This document shows positions 25,201-37,201 of a DNA stretch of 64,000 bases, in pieces (positions within the stretch are counted from its first letter, which is position 1; each line of letters begins with the position of its first letter). Origin of the DNA: Himantopus leucocephalus (Eukaryota > Chordata > Aves > Charadriiformes > Recurvirostridae). Under the pieces are notes generated by a model. The model was not told the origin of the DNA. It saw only the letters and a list, made by a program, of their open reading frames with translations, and ran no database searches. The stretch lies in assembly GCA_003993805.1 (NCBI GenBank), contig RSEF01000012.1, positions 1,450,993-1,514,992 on the forward strand. Reading direction: 5' to 3'. The position numbers and the translations under genes are program-made.

Positions 25201-27262
25201 TAACTCGTAATTCGTACGTGCTATTACTTCAGCTCTTGAAAAGCAGTGGAACTTTCACTGATTCTTCACTTAACCTGACTGGGAAATAACTATAGCAACC
25301 AACAGGTTCAATGAGGTTTGTAATCTACTGTATGTCCAAAGCACTAACACTGAAAGCCAGTCAACCTCCAGTGTGAACCGTTTGGATAAGAAATTTATCA
25401 ACCTCAAAACCATTTCAGAAAAGTCAATTTGTCCTTTTCATTTAGAATGCAGGGTGCAGAAGCTTTCCTTGGTTTTTTTACCTTAATGTACTATTTCCTG
25501 AGGCATACAGAAAAGGAAAGAAACTTAATCTTTTAAAGTAGATATAAAAACCATCATTCTAAATTTGTAGCAATGTGTTTGTCTGGTTTTTGGTTTTAAG
25601 TTTCTTTTCTAAAACAGAGCTCAGCCTCATTGCACACTTCTTCCCCACACCTCTTTGGAATGTAAGAAAATGTAAAAATCATGCTGTTTTCACTGCAGCA
25701 GATCACTGATGCATAATATGAAAAGCTAAGTAATAACAACTGTTTGTACATGAAAGCATTATTATACATATTTAAATCTGCCTGAACCACACTCTGTACT
25801 TTTTTTCATTGAAACTATTTTTTATTTTTTTTTATCACTGGCAAACCCCCTTCTTTAGGCTTTCCCACTCACTGTTTATATACTATGCAAACTGCAGCCC
25901 AAGACAATTCATCTCCTTTTGAAGCAATCTCTGAGGCCTTCCATAATCATGGCAGCAGCTTGTCCCTTTGTATTCCCCGCAACTTTTCCCACCTAAATGA
26001 TTTGACATTTTACAGTTTGTGGTATGAAATAATTAATTGTGAGTAATCTTGTTTTGTTTTGACTTACCATTTGCACCTTTCCCTCATAACAGTTATGTGC
26101 TGTTAATTCTCTCAAGAGAGGAATTAAAGGCATGTCCTCCTAACTACATCAAAACAAGCATTTCTCACTTAGTGGGGGTGAAATAAGCATGATGTAGTAT
26201 GAGATTAGACGTTCTCGCCATTTTCTGCAAAATGATCGTTAAGTTGCCTAACTAAACGGTGGAAGACATATTTATAAGACGCAATCAAGTCATTAGAGCT
26301 TTCTAATATAGACCATATAGCTTGTATTCTGAAGAGCTACAAAACTTATCACTTTACTCTGAACTTTCTTTGACAAACATTATTCACATAATGTTCTTCC
26401 AAAGAGAGGAAAGAACATTTTGGGGCTCATTCCTCAGTTTGGAACAAATGTAATCTAATTTGCTGAAAACTAGGACAGTTTTGACCATCATAGCAAACAT
26501 GGTCTGTGCCAACTGCTAGGATGTGCCTTAATCAAAACTCAAAAAAACCCCCCACAAACACGTTGTATTTTAGATCAGACTAAGATACGCGTACTTAATT
26601 TCTGAGACACAATGCATATGCTCCAATACTCTTCAACATATTCTGATGTTTTCAAAACACATGCTTGTAAACGAAAAATACAGCACATGTCGTATTTGCT
26701 ACCATTAGTACCAATTACCTCAATGTACTGACCAGCACAGTTGTCCAGCCTAGACACAGGGATGAACATCAATACTTTGGTTTATATTGATAGCAGAGCA
26801 ATGAAAACAAGCAATATTGTAACATGCCTGTAAGGCAAGCAGTGGATGATGGGCCAAGAGCCTCAGTTCAGCACCCCAACACAAGGCAGTCCTCTTCAAA
26901 GCAGCCATACAGAGTGGCCCTGTCATTATTAGTACTTCTTAAGCAAGAGCCCTAAGAAGGCAGCTACTAAACACTAAGACCTTCAGTAATGCATGTGTGG
27001 AGGCCAAGTCAGAAACCTACACAAAATTCAACTATTCTGTGCCTTTAATGCTTTGCTTATACGTAAGCACTGAATTTCATATACAATGATTAGCATTGCT
27101 GATACTCTCAGGTATGCATTGCAGGGCTGTCAACTCACGATTTATCAGCTTTCTCCTTTCAGTTGTGTCATAAGAACAGCTCCCACGTTTTTCTCCAATG
27201 TATTTGCTTTGTTCATAAATTTTTTCCCTAGGAAGCTTTTTAGTTTTTTGACACATTCCTAC

Positions 27263-27417
27263 CTGATCTGCTTGCCTTCTCGAACATCATACAAAGAAAA
27301 AAAGACATCTGTGTCTTCTCCAATTGTATTGTAGGTGAAGCTCTTCAGACTGAGGAAGAAGTGATGAGGCACTGGCATACGGCAAGCTTCCCCATGACGC
27401 TGACGAATTGTATCCAC
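27263..27417 (-). CDS. DOCK3: DOCK3 coding exon, VDTIRQRHGEACRMP...GKQIS
   Basis: This 155-nt exon has 51 codons plus two bases. It begins VDTIRQRHGEACRMPVPHHF, continues through LSLKSFTYNTIGEDTDVFFS and ends LYDVREGKQI plus two bases of a Ser codon. The acceptor is TTTTTAATCAG and the donor GTAGGA. It starts in phase 0 and ends in phase 2. The FLSLKSFTYNTIGEDTDVFFSLYD text is a strongly conserved DOCK N-terminal block, equivalent to the LFVNLKNVVCKIGEDAEVLM block of DOCK1. Compared with mammalian DOCK3 as I remember it there are a few conservative changes (for example TIRQRHGEA for TMRPRHGET, and DVREG for DMREG). Only 1393 nt separate it from the upstream 42-nt exon, the shortest intron here. 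Confidence 0.95.
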
Positions 27418-28810
27418 CTGATTAAAAACAATCAAAATTACTTTTAGGTCTTCACAAATAAAGGACACGTGACCAACTTGATAATTTTAACTGAGATTCT
27501 GCTCTCCTTTCTCCATCAAGTAAAAGTGTAATCTCAAATATATTCTACTTTATAGATACACGTCAGATTAGTTGCCTTCCTCTATTTTTTCCATGTTTAT
27601 TCTGAACAGTTTGAGAAACCACAATAACCATGTAAATATGAGATAAATGGTTTAGGCATTTGAAACCTATTTTTATCAAGTAAACCAAATCAATCCTATT
27701 TCTCAAATATTGTCTTGATTCTAGTACTGAAAACAAACTATAGTAAGATGGTGCTAGGGTGGTTCTTGGTGTTTTCCATTAAAAGCAGATGGACTTCAAA
27801 GCATTTCAAAGAATAACATTTGTTACATTATTTCTTTTCAGCAGCTGCAATTCATTTACGGAGGTCATTTAGAATCAGGCTTTACAGGCTAATATGCCCT
27901 GCAGGTATATCAAAAAGAAATCTTAACGAGGGTTGGTAACATGAGCAACCAATAAAGTCAAATAGCAGAAAGGTTTACATTTTGAATCAGTATATCAAGA
28001 CCTATTTACAACAGTGAAAATTGGGGTGGGGGGGGAAAGGAGTATAATTAGAAATAAAATTATTACATTTATAGAATCATTTAGGTTGGAAAAGACCCTT
28101 AAGACCATCAAGTCCAACCACTAACCTAACACTGCCAAGTCCACCACTAAACCGTATCCCTAAGCACCACTCCACCCGTCTTTTAAATACCTCCAGGGAT
28201 GGTGACTCAACCACCTCCCTTTATATCCATGTATACTGCTCTTAATAAACTGGCTGCATGACTATCCTAAGCCCCCCAGGCTAGTCTCCTCTGAATGCAT
28301 AGACAACTACATACTAACAAAGAAAATCTTAACATTTTCAGACTTTCAACCCAGATTTGTACTAGCATAAAAATAGTTTAAAATAAATTTTTCTGGATTT
28401 GAAATTAAATCCAAGTAAATCCTCATCCTTTAAAGACAGGTACCTGTGGAAGCACAGTCCTCCTGCAAAGATTAGACCCAGATTCCATGACAGGATTACA
28501 TTACTACAGAAAGGATACGTGAAACAGAAGCCTACTAAGCCACATGTTAGCAGGTGGAAGGAAGACTCACACGGCCAGACTGAGGCTTTTGATCTCTCTA
28601 CAGAAATTGATCTTTTAAGAACAACAGTTAGAGCTAGGGAAAAGAGGTCTAAATGGAAGTTGAAGAAGGACCTTAATAAGTTAATTACTTGGGGAATCTT
28701 CTGAGGAAGTATTCTATGGGTAGCGACTTACACAGTAATCTCCATCATACCTTTACGTACATTATCAAACACTTAAAGACAACAAAAATTCATATGTAGA
28801 TGATGTTTAC
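27418..28810 (-). other. DOCK3: DOCK3 intron, 1393 nt
   Basis: This short intron separates the 42-nt exon from the next exon downstream. It holds a CR1 3' end in minus orientation at about 28071-28225 and a G-rich run near 28023-28040. Nothing else is recognised; the 101-codon plus-strand open frame at 28399-28704 has no recognisable family features. Confidence 0.85.
28071..28225 (-). mobile_element. CR1 LINE, 3' end
   Basis: 'atagaatcatttaggttgga', 'aaagacccttaagaccatca' and 'agtccaaccactaacctaac' are the reverse complement of the avian CR1 3' terminus, including the AGAATCAT 3' end. It is a short 5'-truncated insertion whose far end fades after about 28222. Confidence 0.92.
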
Positions 28811-28852
28811 CTGTGATGTGCTCTGCTGGACACTGTGTCTACTTGACAAATG
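28811..28852 (-). CDS. DOCK3: DOCK3 small coding exon (42 nt), HLSSRHSVQQSTSQ
   Basis: This exon is only 42 nt, 14 codons, HLSSRHSVQQSTSQ, and too short for ORF-based detection. I found it by looking for the peptide expected between DLYKM and VDT. It has a CTCCACAG acceptor and a GTAAAC donor, both canonical. It starts and ends in phase 0, so including or skipping it would not shift the frame. The Ser/Gln-rich peptide is probably a flexible linker between the helical segment and the strand-rich part that follows (inference). From memory the mammalian form has RQSV where this has RHSV. Confidence 0.92.
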
Positions 28853-30519
28853 CTGTGGAGATACAAAATAGTAAAAATTTAAACCTTTTTGAAAGTAAGA
28901 AATACTTACATTATATCTGTGTAGCATTAGAACAACAATTTTAAAATATGAATGTTCAAGATTATTATCAGCTTTTCATGGCCTTTTTTCACAGTATATC
29001 ATCACTCAGAAGACCACTAGCTTTCCTAAAGGCTTTTCTCACTTAAGCCATTTCTTGGCCTAGCTACTTGAATGTACTGGTGGCATTTACCTTAGCTTTT
29101 AACGTAAATGGCTGTCACAAGCTAGACAGAATTTCCAACACTGTAATACCATTTCTTCTTGAAAAGTCCATCACCCTATACTATATAATCTATGTGTTCT
29201 CTTGCTAAATGGGGAGATACCTCACCACTGCTCCTCATCTACCAGTATGTTGTCTATGAAAAGGTGCATTTGTTGAAAAACACAAACATCTAGATAAAAG
29301 GATGGATTTTAGACTTTGTTTAAACTTTTTGCCCTGATCAGAAAACAAAATCCTGATAAATGGTTAAAGAACTTCTACAATTTCAGCTGGCCAACACCTG
29401 TAAAGAAGCATCAGTATAAAGAGCTACATCTCCAAAACAGACCTTGGAGGATGATCCTGTATTTAAAGCCTTTTATGCTAGAAGGAGATGTTATAATCTG
29501 AAAATGGATTGCAAGACTCACTGAATCCATTTAATCTCCAAGGGGAGATTTAAATACTAATCTAAATTGAAAAGGTTTCAGAGAGCTTTAAAAACCATAT
29601 CGTTAATGATTCTGCCATGCCTGTTCCACACACATTCATCTTAACATTAGCATTTTAAACTGAAATATTAACATTAACACTACCACATGTTAATAAACAG
29701 TCTCTTCATTCACCCCCATCTCTATCCTTCTACTACATAACCAACATCTTATTCCGATCAAACATACACACTCAGTAGCAGGACCAACACGATCTGTTGA
29801 TAACCTCATAACTTCAAAAGAAATGAAAGTAAAAGGTAGTCCACAAAATACATTCAGCAATACTTTTCCCAAAGTATGCCACTGTCTTTCACACAGAACG
29901 AAAATAAAACTTTACCACAAGAGGAGAGATAATCTGCATAATGAGACTAAATCAAGAAGATATTAAGTTAAATGGCATATTTTGACATCTGTTTACATTC
30001 TGAGTTATAAAAACGTCCTCTTTCACATTGTCAGCAGAAGAAATAATGATCTCCAGCTCCATTGTTTGTCTAACTACTGCACTGTCTTCTGAATGTTAAA
30101 ATACTCTAAGTTTAGGTGGCTGAATTGCCTATTTAATCTTTTTGTCACCTGCAACCACTCAGAATCTGCTGGCACAGAAAATATCAGTTATTTCAGCTGC
30201 TCGAGGTATCCCGGCTTCTTTTGAATTCATCTCTAAATCAGAGTAAGAAAGTGGGAGATGAACTCAACCAACAGAAATATGGGAGATGATCTGAAGAGCT
30301 AGTTTCCTCAGCGAACACAGCTGCTTACAGACTGCACATTTAAGTAAACCAGTAACAGTAAGCAGCCAAAAACTCGGTTTTAAATTTTTCACAATCAAAA
30401 TGTTTCACTAACTCTTTGCTTTTATGCTTCAGGACCATGCTATTACAATACAGACAACCACCGACTGAGTTAATTTTATGTACCCTCGCCTCTGGCTAGG
30501 CAAAGCGTCCGAAGTGTAC

Positions 30520-31665
30520 GTGCTCTCTTGGAAGCCATTTTTCGGTACGTGAACAGGAGGGTGACTGAAAATAGCCAACATGGATTTACCAAGGGTAAAT
30601 CATGCTTGATCAACCTAATTGCCCTCTGAGGCAAAATGACCAGATCCGTAGATGAGGAAAGACTAGTGGCTGTGGTCTGTCTTGAGTTCAGCAAGGCCTT
30701 CACCACAGTCTCCTACAGCATCCTTCTACCCATCCATGCGTAACTTCACAACTTGGGTACACTTGGTAAAAACACCCCAACAAACAGTTGGATTGTCAGG
30801 CTTAAAAGGTAGTGGTTGATGGTATGTATTCTTCAGAGGTCTATTCTCATATCTATGCAGTCTAATAAATTTGCTGATCATCCTAAATTGGGGGCGGCAG
30901 TCAATGTATTCATGGAGAAGGCCTCCATTCACAGGGATCTAGGCAATCCAGGGGAATTGGTTAAAAGAAATCTTATGAAATACAGCGAGGACAAATCCAA
31001 GTCCTGCACCTGGGACAGGCTAATCCTTCCAAGGTATAGGCTGGGAATTGCCTGGCAGTGTCCTGCTAAACAGCATGCCAAACTTGAAGCCAGGAGAGCA
31101 TGCTGGCAGCAAGGACGTTTAACAACTTACTGTTTCCGTTAGCAGGAACATAGCCAGTAGATTGAGAATAACATTTAGTCCTTTTTACTCAGCATTCAGT
31201 AAACTACACCTGAAATAACGCACCCCATTCAGCAAAGGAACACCAAAGCAGTTGGGAGTTGGAACATGCGCTGTATGAGAAGAGATGGAGGGAATGCAGC
31301 TTTTTTAGGCTGGAGAAGAGAAAGTTTGGAGGTGACCTGATGGCAGCCTTCCAATAACTATGAAGTTATCGAGATGACACAGCCAGGCTCTTTACAAAGC
31401 TGCACAGCATAAGGACAAAATACTGTGGCCATAAACTACAACATGGGATATCCCAAGTTTCCAACAAGGCAAAAAAATAACCCCACCAAGGCAGTCAAGC
31501 ATTAGAGCAGGGATCCAATCTTTTTCTTGAAGAATTTCAAGATCCACCTGGACAAAACTCTGAGCAGCCTGGTCCGAATTCCGTATTGACCTTGCACCTA
31601 GCAGGAAATTTGACTATACAGCTCCCCTGAGGTCCCTTCCAACCTGAAAAGCCTTGTGAAGTGAT
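30520..31665 (+). mobile_element. CR1 LINE fragment, RT end plus 3' UTR
   Basis: The fragment runs from 'agccaacatggatttaccaa' (RT domain, about 30575) through 'cttgagttcagcaaggcctt' (RT core, about 30680) to the 3' block 'cctggtccgaattccgta' and 'ggtcccttccaacctgaaaa' at the end. The RT frame is broken by many stops, so it is inactive. It is the most complete 3' CR1 in the window. Confidence 0.9.
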
Positions 31666-31718
31666 ACAAAAATAGCACTGTTANGGCTTTAACCATTCAA
31701 ACTGAAAGACTGTTATTT

Positions 31719-31738
31719 AAAAAAAAAAAAAAAAAAAA
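31719..31738 (+). repeat. A homopolymer, 20 nt
   Basis: This A run begins about 55 nt after the CR1 3' end at 31665. Because CR1 elements do not end in poly-A, it is probably unrelated to the insertion. Confidence 0.8.
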
Positions 31739-32099
31739 GAGAATCAGTTTTACCTTTATTTTTCCCAAAAGACAGTTGCCTGTTAAGGTCATGCAAACTT
31801 TAACAAAAGATGATCCATTTCAGTATATCTTTCTTCACAGTGCTCTCTGATTCTTAAATTGAATCCTTGCCATTGTAACCTAGGCCCACTGATTCTTGTC
31901 TTATCCAGCATTAGCATGAAAAGATTAATTAATTCAGCTTGTGATTCCATTGCAATACTAAAATCTTCTCCTACAAAACCACCTAAGCCTGTGGCATCCC
32001 AACCTGTACTTCAGAAGCAACAACTGACTGAAGTTAAACTTTGTATGTACGATTCTCACTTGTATCCTACATTTTTCAAATAACTTCTTTAATTTCTCC

Positions 32100-32586
32100 A
32101 CATTATTTTTAATTCTGATCCTTTCCTTCCATGTACTACCACTTCCAACTTTGTGGTATTTGCATATTTAGTAAGCACACTCCCTATTTCATCATCCAGT
32201 CATTAATGAAACGTGAAGCACTACAAAATGGAGGATGACCACAAGAAATTAAGCTGATTCATCCCTCCTCCTATTTGACCAAATTATTGACAACCGTTCT
32301 TCACCATTTTTTTTTTTTGAGTATGGGTTTTTTAATTAGCTTTGTGTTTACTTTACAGTAATTTCATCTGGAACTAACGACCTTAGGAGAATTTCAATTA
32401 AAAAAACAATTAAAATCTTTATGAAAATCTAAATATGGCATCAGCTGCTTTTCCTCTATCCACTAGACTCATTTATGTTCTGGAAGTAAATTGGAACTTT
32501 TAAAAATTGCTGATTGTGAACAAGTCACAGTCACTATTACTCACCTCCTTGTTGCAAATTCCAGCTTTTTTTTTTTTTTTTTTTTN

Positions 32587-32622
<36 letters not shown>

Positions 32623-33240
32623 GGGAGAGAATGATTACTAGCTCCTCCTCCTCCTGTATCACTTTTTTTTTTAAAGGTGTAAATTATGCTTGCTCTTTGC
32701 TGGTATTCTGGAACCCATCCTTCCAATGGTTATCACCATCATGTCTGATATGGCTTCTCTAGACATCCCAAATTAAATGTATATCATTCTAAATCCCCTG
32801 GAACTGATAACTACTTTATAAACTTTCTCCCCCTGTTCAGGTGTGACTCCTTTCACTCTTCCGCGGGTATTGTTAGCGATTTGACACAGTTTACCACCTT
32901 ACCAGAGCATGAGGGGGAGAAAAGAATATTAAATGCCACTTTATTTTCTTACATCCTGTGTCAATTGGTTTCCCCTAGTATAAAAACTTTTCTTTAGTTT
33001 CCCAGTTACTACCAGTTTATTTATATAAAACTGTTTCTTGATACAATTGACCATGCTTGCTTGTTATATCTTAATTTGTGCATTGCCTTTCTAATATTTC
33101 TATTTACCCATTTGTGCCATTCTATTATACTTCTCTATACTTCCGTTCTTCTAGACTTGCTCTTGGTAATCTTAATTTCCCATTCTTTCACTCTAGTGAC
33201 TGAAGGCAATGAAGATTCCTTAATTTATCCAACTTGGCCT
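32100..33240 (-). mobile_element. Probable old CR1-like LINE relic
   Basis: On the plus strand, 'gtggtatttgcatatttagt', 'cactccctatttcatcatcc', 'ttacagtaatttcatctgga' and 'cctctatccactagactcat' follow the order of an ancient CR1 RT region in reverse orientation. It is heavily diverged, interrupted by the T run at 32566-32619, and the boundaries are guesses. Confidence 0.4.
32566..32619 (+). repeat. T homopolymer, 54 positions with one N
   Basis: The run is T throughout except N at 32586. The true length is uncertain in the assembly. No LINE 3' end sits next to it in an orientation that would make it a poly-A tail. Confidence 0.9.
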
Positions 33241-34700
33241 CTTAGTATCTTGTGGTTTTTTTTCTAATTTACTGAAAGATCTATCAATTCTCCTTACCTC
33301 TTTTTTTCCCCTGTCAAATTTGCTTCTCATGATAACTTATCTACCAATATTAGTTTTTATTAGTTGTTCTTCCTCTTTCCTTTCCTAACGATGCTTGATA
33401 AGTGAATACTATCTTTACGAAGTCAGTCTCAAACAAACTGCTTTCTATCTTCATATTCTCAACTGACTTCTTACTAGGGTTTAGAACCAAACGTACACAA
33501 ATCTGTCCTCTGACAATCTGCTTTGTTAAACAAACAAACAAAAATCACAAAGAGGTTTCATGAGCTTCCTGCACACTTTGTGTCCAGTTGGTTTCCTTTT
33601 CTAGCAGAGTGCTAGGCAAAAAGTCTCTATACTGTATTTTTATAACTACTCATTCTTACCAATCTCATTTTCCATCTGAATAAAGGATAAGCAATTATGA
33701 GGTGATGGCAGCATTGATTTCAAACTTGTCTGTTATTAGGAGATCTGGTGAACCCATGGTATTTTTTTCAGATAGTTGAAAGAAATGGCCAGCAAAACCT
33801 AGCAGAAGCATAGCCAATAGTTGTGCCTTTCACGCACCTCTTAAATCCATCCCGAAGACACATACACAAATCAATAAATTTACAGAAAAGCAAAACATAT
33901 TTAATCGCCAGGTTTGAACATTGGTGATTTTTGCGAATGCCTGCAGACATTTGTGTCTTGTAGCCCCTTTCAGTGCTGAGTGTTTCCAGCATTCTGCTGG
34001 ACTCGTGTGGCTAAATGACAGCTTCAATCTAGCGGCAGCTCCAGCACTGAGCTCTGTGGCAGAATTCTGACAGCACATTTTTCCACAATTTCAAAAGTGA
34101 TGTAGATTTTTAAGAAGTGGTCCATCATATTAAGTTAAAATCACAAATATTTTCGTAAGGAACAGGCAATTTGGTTTCCTTCAGGAGCAAAGCAATGATT
34201 TCTGACAAACGCTGCGCCTCCTGAAGCCACTAGTATTAAGCTTCATAACGAGTAACCAGAAGAAACAGGATGTATAAGGCCTCAGAGCACAACAGCTCTG
34301 ACAAAGAGGTGAATACAGTAGTCACAAATATACTCAGCAATGAAAAGTGAGAGCTAGAAAAGATGCTCAAATTTTAAAATTTACCAAGAAAAGCAATGCT
34401 AAGTCTAATGAGACTGTGTAAAATGCTTGAATTTGTTGTCACAGATAGGAAAGTCTAATGTGTTACCTCATCCATTGTTCTGCTAATACAAGACTGTTTC
34501 CTATGGTACATTTAGCTTTCTACAATCCTGCAAATATGAGAAAGTAATTCAGCTCTCATGGATACTCCCCACAAGATTATTTTACAATGGAAGTCCTCAT
34601 TGCTCATTTGAGAACCCATTAAGTTTTTTGCTAGGAGTAAGGAGGATTCTCTCCCTGGGTTTTTGTAAATAATGAAAAAAACCCCACCAGTAAAACCACA

Positions 34701-34721
34701 TACACCCCNCCCCCCCCCCCC
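34701..34721 (+). repeat. C-rich run with one N
   Basis: The sequence 'tacaccccnc' is followed by a C run. The N at 34709 marks an unresolved homopolymer. Confidence 0.8.
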
Positions 34722-36254
34722 AACCACCAATACCCTCCTCCTTCAATTTCTGCCGAATTTAATATAAAAATTCACAGGTTTTCAGCTGTTTTGGTGCCTG
34801 AAATTGCCCCCTGACTATGAACTAGATGTGGTTAGACAGCACTGTCGCCTTGAATCTACAAACTAAAGCAACAGTGAAGTGTGAACTAACTGGCATGTCC
34901 TGATACCAGCACAGATCTGAGCAGCAAACTGGGCTGCGGACACTTTCTTCAGAAGTAAGATGGGTGACATAATCAAACTACTCTCACAATTAAAATTAGC
35001 TATTTGCTGTACTACAAATATTCAGAGTAAAACAACCATGCAGAATGGAACACAGAGAAATAAAGCAATCCTGTTAGCAACTTGCATTCTCTGAGTCCGT
35101 ACTGATTTAATTTTGTACTGAGTTATTTCTATACTGTATTTGAAGGAAAACCCTGCTGTAATAGCATCACACTTTCCTCAGACTATGGCAAATCAGGAAC
35201 AAATGTTAAAAATTAGTACTAGAGAGTGATGTACATGAGTATTTCTTATGTAACAGTTTTTACTTCTTTCCATGAAATCCACTCTTATATGGTGCAAATA
35301 ATCCCAAACAGCAACAGCATATACCCTGTTTATATACAGCACAGGCCTTTGTTTTAGGGAGAAGTACTTCTTGCGTATCAAAAAACCCCACCTAGACACA
35401 GAGCTGTCACTCCCCAATTGTAGATAGCTGAAGGCCAAAGAACATTTTAAAATAGTAAATTAAACATTTACTAGAAGCAAGTGAAACTGTAACAATATTT
35501 ACATAGAAAACCCACTATTTTCTTTGGAAAATACTATATACTAGTGACCAATAACGACAGAAGTTGGAACTCACTGCAGTGAAGGAATTGTACTACTTTT
35601 CCTGAAAATCCTAGCATTCTGATTCAAATACATCACATATATTTTCTGACAGACATTGCCATGCAACAGAGATGGCCTTAATGTCCAAGGATTAGTTTTG
35701 CTTAAATTAACTTATTCACTGGTCTCCCTCCTTCCTCCCCTTTTCTGTGAGCTCAGAAATCTTTGCAACAGGGAAGATTACCTATGCAACTCCTAGAAGC
35801 AGACCTTTCACTTGAGTATTCTTCATCTGCAGACTCTCCTGAAAGAATCACATAGTGGCTCTCACAGACTTTCTGGACTTACACAAATCATTGACGGACT
35901 CCAGGCTCAATATGGTTTAATTAATGGAAGTAGTAGGCTGATCAACACTATATCCTACAACAGGAAGCTGTTCTAATTTTCCCAGCAAGTTAATAATTGC
36001 TGTTTGTAGTAACAATCAAGTAACCCAAAAGCATGTTGATCTGTTAGCTGCCTTCATTATATGTCAATAAAATTTCCCAGGACAACTGCTTGGCTCATGG
36101 TGCTTTTGAATGAGTAGACCTCTGCAAGATGTTACCAGTTGATCTCTGGAGCTTCCAAGATTTTGTATTACTTCCCATCCAACAGAATTCAACAGTACTT
36201 GCAAAAGGCAGTGGCAAACTGCGGATTATGTAACGTAACATCTGCAGAATACAT

Positions 36255-36675
36255 GCAGGAACCAGAGGCCTAGAAAACCTGACCTATAAAGAAAAACCAA
36301 AAGCAATGGGGTTCTTTAGCCTGAGGAAGAGAAGACTGAATGGGACTTAACAAGGCTTCAAGTACATAAAGGGTGGTGCAAAGAGGCAGGCATAATCTGT
36401 TTCTCTGTGGACATGACAGGAAGATGCGAAGCTTAACCTGCAGCAAGAAATCTGTATGTGTAACACGACCATTAATAAAATTTCCAAACTATAAGAACAG
36501 TGAACTGAGCTAAATGACGGCCTGGGTAGGCTGTGGAGTCTTAACCACTGGAGATTTTTAGAGACAGAGAAGAAATTGTCAGAAATGACAGAGACAGTTG
36601 ATCCTGACATTAAGCAGGAGAATGGACTGGATGACCTCTTAAGATTTTCCAGCCCCATTTTTCTTTAATTCTACA
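36255..36675 (+). mobile_element. CR1 LINE, 3' fragment
   Basis: The text follows the CR1 3' region: 'ttctttagcctgaggaagag', 'acttaacaaggcttcaagta', 'ggctgtggagtcttaacca' and 'atggactggatgacctctta'. It is 5'-truncated, non-coding and moderately diverged. Confidence 0.85.
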
Positions 36676-37116
36676 AATAAATGAAAAAACATTATTGCTA
36701 CTTCATTTAATGTTAGTATATTGATTTTAGGAACAAAGGCCAAAGTTCAAAAGGATTCCCATTAGTTGTATATGATGGATCTGTTTTTTCTGAAATAACA
36801 GATTTTAAACCCAAGAAAATTGTAGGAAGAAACAACACTTAAAGTTACCTTCTCCAGTTTTCATACCATGTTACTTTGTAAATTGAAATTAAAATGTGTA
36901 CAAGTGTGCCATTTCCAAAAGAAAGTTGATTCATTCTTACTAAACTCAGAGTACCAGAGACACTGACTATTCTGGTGGTTAGGGTGTAAATGAAAAAGAC
37001 ATTAGGCTTACAAATATTTTCTTGATTAGAATAGAGTTAAGAGTAAAGAATAAAAACTTTTTCCCTTCTTCCCTCCCGAAGTGAAAACTCAAAGGAATTT
37101 CCCACAGATTTCTTAC

Positions 37117-37201
37117 CATTTTATAAAGATCTGAAACACTGATCTGATCTGAATCCACAACCTCAAAGTCCTTCCGAGGAACTAAATCTAGGCCCAAATG
37201 T
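37117..37201 (-). CDS. DOCK3: DOCK3 coding exon, HLGLDLVPRKDFEVVDSDQI...
   Basis: This 85-nt exon supplies the last base of the Glu codon begun in the upstream exon, then 28 codons, HLGLDLVPRKDFEVVDSDQI followed by SVSDLYKM, ending in phase 0. The acceptor is CTTTTGCAG and the donor is GTAAGA. The VDSDQISVSDLYKM text separates DOCK3 from DOCK4, which has a different sequence here. The open frame continues past the donor into the intron for about 45 codons, so an ORF caller alone would overextend it. The exon lies in the N-terminal helical region and has no catalytic residues. Confidence 0.95.

Larger units (their letters stand above)
16778..27262 (-). other. DOCK3: DOCK3 intron, 10485 nt
   Basis: This is the longest intron fully inside the window. 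It carries old CR1-like sequence at about 17610-18420 and 23800-25200, a short GC-rich block at about 18660-18800, unexplained minus-strand open frames at 19533-19754 and 22779-23357, the 100-N gap at 22362-22461, and single Ns at 21840 and 24196. The remainder is AT-rich with nothing recognised. Confidence 0.8.
28853..37116 (-). other. DOCK3: DOCK3 intron, 8264 nt
   Basis: This intron contains CR1 fragments at 30520-31665 (+), 36255-36675 (+) and a diverged one at about 32100-33240 (-), an A run at 31719-31738, a 54-position T run at 32566-32619 broken by one N, and a C run around the N at 34709. The remaining sequence is AT-rich and I recognise nothing in it. Confidence 0.8.

Noticed and set aside
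32566..32619. T run considered as the poly-A tail of a minus-strand retrocopy
   Set aside because: No spliced coding sequence or other retrocopy signs lie next to it, and CR1 elements do not end in poly-A.
36979..37116. C-terminal extension of the open frame beyond the DOCK3 exon
   Set aside because: The frame reads through a canonical GTAAGA donor at 37116 into the intron; the next exon continues the protein in the correct phase, so the extension is not coding.
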